Shown here: one piece after another, positions 6,110-7,437 of the stretch | Layout: each line of letters starts with the position of its first letter | Numbering within the stretch: the stretch's first letter is position 1 | Assembly: GCA_003086435.1 (NCBI GenBank) | Contig: QEFD01000153.1 | Span: 1 to 7,437, forward strand | Direction: 5' to 3' | Length of the DNA: 7,437 nt | Source of the DNA: Acidianus hospitalis | GTDB lineage: Archaea > Thermoproteota > Thermoprotei_A > Sulfolobales > Sulfolobaceae | Made by a program: the position numbers and the translations under genes | Notes under the pieces: model-generated | Database searches by the model: none | What the model was told of the DNA's origin: nothing | Seen by the model: the letters and a program-made list of their open reading frames with translations, nothing else

Positions 6110-7282
6110 TTAGAAGAAATCGGTTAGGTCGTAAATTTCCTTAATGGTTTGATTTATTGTATTTATAACGAAAAGTTCGTTAACTCCTATTCCCTCATTA
6201 AGGATCAAGTTACCGTATTTTTCACCTTTTATTGAATGTACAAGTGACGAGAATAAGATTTCTCCTTCTTGTAAAGGTCTCTCCAAGTGAATATTCGTAA
6301 TTGGGTTTCTTATGTGCTCTTCTTCCTTAAATACGGTAGAAGGCAAAGGATTCTCGGAGAAAGCTACGCCTATAAGCTCACCCTTGTGAATCATTCTTGT
6401 TTCCTTAAGAGCGAATTCCACGCTTTTAACCTTATTAGGGAAGAACCTTTTCTTCCTCTGAGTATAAAGATATTGTTGAGAATTTTTAGGCATGGAAAGC
6501 GAAGTGTATGCCCTCATTGTGGCTATGCTTCTGTTTACGTTTCTTATTACTCCAAAAATATTCTTCCCATAAATTCTTATATCCTTATCTATCGTCCATT
6601 TTATTGCATTTTCGAAGAATTTTACTATTTCGTCTTCCTTATAAAGTGCCGAAGTTACTATTTTATCCACCACGTTAATCTTATGTTCTTGAAATATTGT
6701 TAATATCATGTTCATCTTTTCTACTGCCTTTTCCTTTAGAATGTCTTCCTTATTTACAACTACAAAAGTTGGTAAGTTGAAAGCTGAGATCATTTTAGCG
6801 TGATTTTCTACGTCCTTTTCAGTAGTTTTATCATCTGCAAAATAAATTACGCTATCTGATATTCTTAACCCGTTGATTTGCTTATCAAACAAATCAAACT
6901 GACCACCAATATCCTGCAACGAAAATGTAACGTAACCTTTAGCAAATCCATCCTTATATGGAGAATCGACTATTACTCTTTCGTATTTTTCTCCTGTGAA
7001 TTTTAGGTATGATATTGTTCTGAAAGGCAGGAATTTCCCTTGGTGATAAGCCATAATTTTTTGTGCAGTGTAAATGGTCCTCTCCTCTATCTTCTCCTGA
7101 GGAGAAACGTAAAGTAAGAATTGGTAATAATCGTCTGGTTTCCCATTAATTTCAGCATCGAACTTAGCGTTCTTAACTGCCTCTTCTTGGTGGTCTAGGA
7201 AATAGTTATTTTTAAGCAAAAACTTTGCAAATGACGTCGTTTTGCCGGTATCTCCATTGCCTAGCAATGAAATTAAATACAT
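6110..7282 (-). CDS. Divergent P-loop GTPase related to the EF-Tu/EF-1A family
   Basis: This is a 390-residue cytosolic GTPase. G1 is GNGDTGKT (8-15), G3 is DIGGQ (124-128), G4 is NKED (177-180), which specifies guanine, and G5 is TSAL (210-213). The 53-residue distance from G3 to G4 and the stretch NHAKMISAFNLPTFVVVNKED (160-180) match elongation factors Tu/1A. NIFGVIRNVNRS (241-252) resembles the start of the following beta-barrel domain, and 295-390 would be further barrel. Two features are unusual. Where translation factors have DCPGH, with a catalytic histidine, this has DIGGQ, a glutamine as in Ras/Arf-type GTPases. About 108 residues separate G1 from G3, with no obvious switch I threonine. 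It is probably not a canonical elongation factor; a ribosome-, tRNA- or stress-related role is possible but unproven. A TATA-like box 25 bp upstream suggests a leaderless start at the ATG. It probably forms an operon with the unknown protein downstream. Confidence 0.8.
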   Translation of the reverse strand: MYLISLLGNGDTGKTTSFAKFLLKNNYFLDHQEEAVKNAKFDAEINGKPDDYYQFLLYVSPQEKIEERTIYTAQKIMAYHQGKFLPFRTISYLKFTGEKYERVIVDSPYKDGFAKGYVTFSLQDIGGQFDLFDKQINGLRISDSVIYFADDKTTEKDVENHAKMISAFNLPTFVVVNKEDILKEKAVEKMNMILTIFQEHKINVVDKIVTSALYKEDEIVKFFENAIKWTIDKDIRIYGKNIFGVIRNVNRSIATMRAYTSLSMPKNSQQYLYTQRKKRFFPNKVKSVEFALKETRMIHKGELIGVAFSENPLPSTVFKEEEHIRNPITNIHLERPLQEGEILFSSLVHSIKGEKYGNLILNEGIGVNELFVINTINQTIKEIYDLTDFF

Positions 7283-7302
7283 AACGAATACTCTAATGCC
7301 TA

Positions 7303-7311
7303 CCTTTTATT
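7303..7311 (-). promoter_or_regulatory. Candidate TATA box for the GTPase operon
   Basis: On the minus strand this reads AATAAAAGG, centred 25 bases upstream of the ATG at 7282. This is leaderless spacing, and no ribosome binding site precedes the ATG. Confidence 0.45.
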
Positions 7312-7373
7312 ACTTACTATCTTTTTACAGAAAGGGGGTTAAGGAGACGGAAAGCCGTAGTCAATAGTTTTCG

Positions 7374-7394
7374 ATAAACCGTGAAGTTTATATA
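7374..7394 (+). promoter_or_regulatory. Candidate promoter region of the rightmost plus-strand gene
   Basis: Two TATA-like boxes are present. ATAAACC (7374-7380) would place transcription near 7402, next to the ATGs of the following frame. TTTATATA (7387-7394) is the better TATA match but predicts a start near 7416, downstream of both ATGs, and would require the in-frame GTG at 7430. The choice is unresolved. Confidence 0.3.
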
Positions 7395-7399
7395 CTTTA

Positions 7400-7437
7400 A
7401 TGGTTAATATGAGTAAAGTCACACCAGATGTGGATGG
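7400..7437 (+). CDS. Start of a plus-strand gene, unknown product (truncated by window end)
   Basis: An open frame begins at ATG 7400 or at the in-frame ATG 7409 and runs off the window. Only about 12 residues are visible (MVNMSKVTPDVD), too few to identify a family. TATA-like sequence upstream and the divergent layout with the GTPase gene are the reasons to call it. The true start could be either ATG, or the GTG at 7430. Confidence 0.4.
   Translation, partial: MVNMSKVTPDVD

Noticed and set aside
6287..6703. Plus-strand open frame of 138 codons, including a CPHC pattern
   Set aside because: It is antisense to the GTPase gene, has no promoter or ribosome binding site, and its product is an aromatic-rich mixture unlike a real protein. 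The single CxxC is not a zinc site.
7347..7358. Small hairpin ACGG-AAAG-CCGT in the gap right of the GTPase gene
   Set aside because: A 4-bp stem is too short to call an RNA gene or terminator, and no C/D box motifs or T-run accompany it.

Overview
The window looks like a piece of a crenarchaeal chromosome, most likely from the Sulfolobales (thermoacidophiles). This is inferred from four things: low GC, archaeal TATA-like boxes about 25 bp upstream of start codons (the leaderless pattern), GGTG-type Shine-Dalgarno sites only at internal operon genes, and divergent protein families. I saw no tRNA, rRNA, CRISPR array, insertion sequence or phage gene. Genes are tightly packed and the longest gene-free stretch is about 160 bp.

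Left part (1-3903, all minus strand): one operon read right to left. It contains a putative membrane substrate-binding (S) component, a fused double ATPase (EcfA-A'), the transmembrane coupling protein EcfT, and the N-terminal part of a secreted phosphoesterase of the phospholipase C/acid phosphatase family, which runs off the window edge. The ECF genes overlap by 4 and 26 bp, and the phosphoesterase ATG follows the EcfT stop with one base between. The order S - double ATPase - T matches bacterial YkoE-YkoD-YkoC, the hydroxymethylpyrimidine/thiamine-type ECF transporter. A working model, which is inference, is that the exported phosphoesterase removes phosphate from an external compound and the ECF transporter imports the product. 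A promoter and a 14-bp perfect palindrome lie in the 162-bp gap upstream.

Middle (4066-5500): a short FAD/NAD(P)-binding oxidoreductase of the type II NADH dehydrogenase superfamily (minus) and a small HEPN-like helical protein (plus) diverge from a 109-bp region with a candidate leaderless promoter on each side. The HEPN-like gene ends inside the tail of the next, convergent gene.

Right part (5487-7282, minus): a two-gene unit of a divergent P-loop GTPase, resembling elongation factors Tu/1A but with altered G1 and G3 motifs and a long insertion, followed 32 bp later by a protein of unknown family. At the right edge a plus-strand gene seems to begin, divergent from the GTPase. The two most interesting items are the ECF-phosphoesterase operon and the GTPase with its unknown partner.
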